DNA of 64,000 nucleotides, taken from the NCBI RefSeq assembly GCF_018070075.1, contig NZ_JAGPXE010000012.1:1-64000 (forward strand). The letters run 5' to 3'. The notes beneath the pieces are model-generated. The model was given only the letters and a program-made list of their open reading frames with translations, searched no databases and had not been told where the DNA came from. Below, in pieces: positions 62,410 through 64,000 of this stretch (positions within the stretch are counted from its first letter, which is position 1; each line of letters starts with the position of its first letter). The translations under genes and the position numbers were made by a program. This stretch comes from Saccharopolyspora endophytica. GTDB taxonomy: Bacteria > Actinomycetota > Actinomycetes > Mycobacteriales > Pseudonocardiaceae.

Positions 62410-62976
62410 TCAGCAAGAGCCGCCGAAGCGTTCGGTGTGGCACAGGCGCGCGAACTGCGGACATCCGTTCCCGCAGTTGCCCAGCGCGATGAGCAGATCC
62501 TCGACCGAACGCGGATCTCGTCGATAACGCGAGACCTGCCGCGTCAGCCCCCTCGTCACAGCGGCCGGATCCAGGTCGTAGAGGTCGAGGAAGAACTCGT
62601 CCTGGTCCATCACCGCGATGTCGTAGCACTCCACGGCGGACGCGGGGAAGTCACGCACGTTCTCGGTCACGATGGCCTCGGCGTTGCCGCGAACCGCCGC
62701 CGCGAGGACGTGCCGATCCTTCGGATCGTTGGTCATCCCCCGGATCAGGTCCTCGTAACCGTCGACGTCCGCTCCTGGGAAGTGGGTCCGCATCTGCGCG
62801 ATCCGGTGCTCCACCGATTCGGGAACCACACCGGCGCGGACCAGCGAACCGCGCAACTCGTCCAGGATGTCCCTGGACCACAGCGGACGGAACGCGTTCT
62901 CCTCGGCAATGCTGAGGAGCGCGTCGCACACGAGCGGCTTGAACAGCACGCACGTGTCGAGGAGGGCACGGATCAT
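62410..62976 (-). CDS. PIN-domain toxin-like ribonuclease
   Basis: A 188-residue PIN protein. Acidic catalytic residues: D7 (RALLDTCVL), E near 40 (ILDELRGSL) and DPKDRHVLAAAV near 84. Longer than usual VapC (about 130), with a C-terminal extension ending in three cysteines (CGNGCPQFARLC). Directly preceded by an HTH antitoxin-like gene (9-base gap), so a toxin-antitoxin pair. Confidence 0.82.
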   Translation of the reverse strand: MIRALLDTCVLFKPLVCDALLSIAEENAFRPLWSRDILDELRGSLVRAGVVPESVEHRIAQMRTHFPGADVDGYEDLIRGMTNDPKDRHVLAAAVRGNAEAIVTENVRDFPASAVECYDIAVMDQDEFFLDLYDLDPAAVTRGLTRQVSRYRRDPRSVEDLLIALGNCGNGCPQFARLCHTERFGGSC

Positions 62977-62985
62977 CGGTGGCGG

Positions 62986-63471
62986 TCAGGCTTCCTCTTC
63001 CGGGACCGATCGACGCTCGGCCTTGGCATCGGGCGGCACGTCGTAGACGCCACCGGCTTCGGACACCCGGACCATCTCGTCGAGACCGGCGGCACGGGCT
63101 CGACGGGCACGCTCTTGGTAGGCCAGCAGGTCGTCCAGCCTGATCCTGCGGTGCCGACCGGGTTGTTCGTACGGGATCTCACCCGCTTCGAGCAGCCTGA
63201 CCAGCGTCGGACGGGAGATTCCGAGCATCTCGGCCGCCTCGCCGGTGGTCAGGACGGTGTGGCGCGGAGCGACCGTGATGGCCATCCCGCGCGACAGGGC
63301 GAGCACCACGTCGTGCAGCACGTCGTAGAGCTCGTCAGGCAGATCGATCCTGGTGCCGTCCCGGGCGATCAGCGCCGGAGCCGAGCGCTGCTCGTCCAGC
63401 GCGCGCAACAGCCCCAACAGCTCGTCGGCCCTGGCCGGCGGCAGTACCGTGCGTTGCTCCGTCCCCTCCAT
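62986..63471 (-). CDS. Excisionase-type HTH antitoxin
   Basis: A 161-residue protein with a MerR/excisionase-like HTH (LTTGEAAEMLGISRPTLVRL, near 75-95, then 'GRHRRIRLDDLLAYQERARR'). The C-terminal acidic tail (ending VPEEEA) would bind the PIN toxin. ATG at 63471; a GTG three codons earlier is possible. Probably represses its own operon. Confidence 0.82.
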   Translation of the reverse strand: MEGTEQRTVLPPARADELLGLLRALDEQRSAPALIARDGTRIDLPDELYDVLHDVVLALSRGMAITVAPRHTVLTTGEAAEMLGISRPTLVRLLEAGEIPYEQPGRHRRIRLDDLLAYQERARRARAAGLDEMVRVSEAGGVYDVPPDAKAERRSVPEEEA

Positions 63472-63510
63472 GACCACCACATTAGCAGCGAAACGAACAA
63501 AACGAAAACG

Positions 63511-63693
63511 CTAGCGCAGGAGGTCGATGGCGTCTCTGGGGCAGATCTCGACGCATTCCCCGCAGGAGGTGCAGGCTTCTGCGAGGACGTACGGGCGGCC
63601 CGGGGCCGGGCGGAGGGCGTGTTCCGGGCAGGTGAGCAGGCACGCGCCGCAGGCGGTGCAGGCGTCGGTGATGGTCAGCGGGTCAACGGACAT
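63511..63693 (-). CDS. Two-cluster 4Fe-4S ferredoxin
   Basis: A 60-residue ferredoxin with two C-x2-C-x2-C-x3-C-P motifs: CTACGACLLTCPEHAL (about 12-27) and CTSCGECVEICPRDAI (about 42-57). The ATG overlaps the end of cobJ by 11 bases. Its coupling with CobJ suggests it feeds electrons to a cobalamin ring-contraction step. Confidence 0.9.
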   Translation of the reverse strand: MSVDPLTITDACTACGACLLTCPEHALRPAPGRPYVLAEACTSCGECVEICPRDAIDLLR

Positions 63694-64000
63694 CGCCCGC
63701 CATCCAGCGGTAGCCGCGCGGGGTGACCATCCGGCGACCGACCACAGCGGACTGCGAGGAGCCGACGACGACCGTGGTGAACATGTCCACGTCGGCCGGG
63801 TCGAACTCGTCGATCGAGGCGCACCAGACCTTCTGGTCCGCGCGGCTGGCCTGGCGGACCGCGCCGACCGGGGTCGTCGCAGGGCGGTGCTCGGCGAGGA
63901 TCTCCAGGGCACGGCCCAGCTGCCAGTGGCGCTGCACCGAACGCGGGTTGTAGAAGCAGACCACCAGGTCGCCCTCGGCGGCGGCGCGGACCCGGCGCTC
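63683..64000 (-). CDS. cobJ: Precorrin-3B C17-methyltransferase, C-terminal part (runs off the edge)
   Basis: The last 105 codons are present and open to the window edge. The VVCFYNPRSVQRHWQLGRA (near 63920) and VVGSSQSAVVGRRMVTPRGY motifs are typical of CobJ/CbiH. It methylates C-17 of precorrin-3B with ring contraction. The 5' part lies beyond the right edge. Confidence 0.9.
   Translation of the reverse strand, partial: ERRVRAAAEGDLVVCFYNPRSVQRHWQLGRALEILAEHRPATTPVGAVRQASRADQKVWCASIDEFDPADVDMFTTVVVGSSQSAVVGRRMVTPRGYRWMAGDVR

Overview
The window is high-GC actinobacterial chromosome, almost certainly from the Pseudonocardiaceae and possibly Saccharopolyspora. The basis is GTG/TTG starts with purine-rich Shine-Dalgarno sites, Scr1-type HTH/DUF397 regulators, mycobacterial-type type VII secretion accessory genes (PPE-like, EspG, DUF3558), ThyX, and a core gene order that matches the Mycobacterium tuberculosis run from rnj-dapA-thyX through dapB, pepR-pnp-rpsO-ribF-truB to dinF-nrnA-rbfA-infB-ylxR-nusA-rimP-(DUF4439)-proS-cysG. 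I saw no tRNA, rRNA, insertion sequence, prophage or CRISPR array.

Layout. 1-6.4 kb is accessory: an acyl-CoA synthetase, an Scr1 HTH/DUF397 regulatory locus, then a four-gene type VII secretion accessory operon (EspC-like, DUF3558 lipoprotein, PPE-like protein, EspG). 6.5-15.7 kb holds a chaplin-like secreted peptide, RNase J, DapA, a TIGR03085 protein, ThyX, a HicB-like/DUF4097 pair, a YcaQ-type winged-helix protein, a GNAT acetyltransferase and a VTT-like membrane protein. 16.1-21.5 kb is a minus-strand envelope cluster: two tiny secreted proteins, a YeeE/YedE sulfur transporter, a large membrane protein with an exported domain, and a 606-residue secreted protein resembling the SBP56/methanethiol oxidase fold. 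21.9-23.7 kb is a TetR/flavin monooxygenase pair with two identical operators. 23.7-48.6 kb is mostly housekeeping: lysine biosynthesis, RNA decay, ribosome maturation, translation initiation and prolyl-tRNA synthetase. 49-56 kb contains a decayed gene, YaaA, a DEAD-box helicase with a structured leader, and a cobalamin/siroheme operon behind a cobalamin riboswitch. 56-64 kb holds a two-component system, LysR/EamA, an aromatic amino acid decarboxylase, a PIN/HTH toxin-antitoxin pair, and the start of another cobalamin cluster (ferredoxin and the 3' part of cobJ) that runs off the right edge.

The most unusual non-coding content is several families of short intergenic repeats. One is a pair of 22-bp self-complementary palindromes always 38 bp apart, seen three times at gene 3' ends. 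A second, built on TTCAGTGGAAA, forms two arrays in convergent gaps. A third, GATTACGGCGGTATTC, has a 24-bp period upstream of a decayed gene. A fourth is a longer dispersed element found twice. In addition, a 38-bp perfect palindrome covers the ribosome binding site of a secreted phosphodiesterase gene.

Genes that likely work together: dapA and dapB (lysine and cell wall), pnp/rnj/rpsO (RNA turnover and ribosome), rimP-nusA-ylxR-infB-rbfA (transcription and ribosome maturation), NiCoT-cobH-chelatase-cysG (cobalt uptake and corrin/siroheme synthesis under B12 control), and the 16-21 kb secreted cluster (proposed extracellular sulfur chemistry, inference only).
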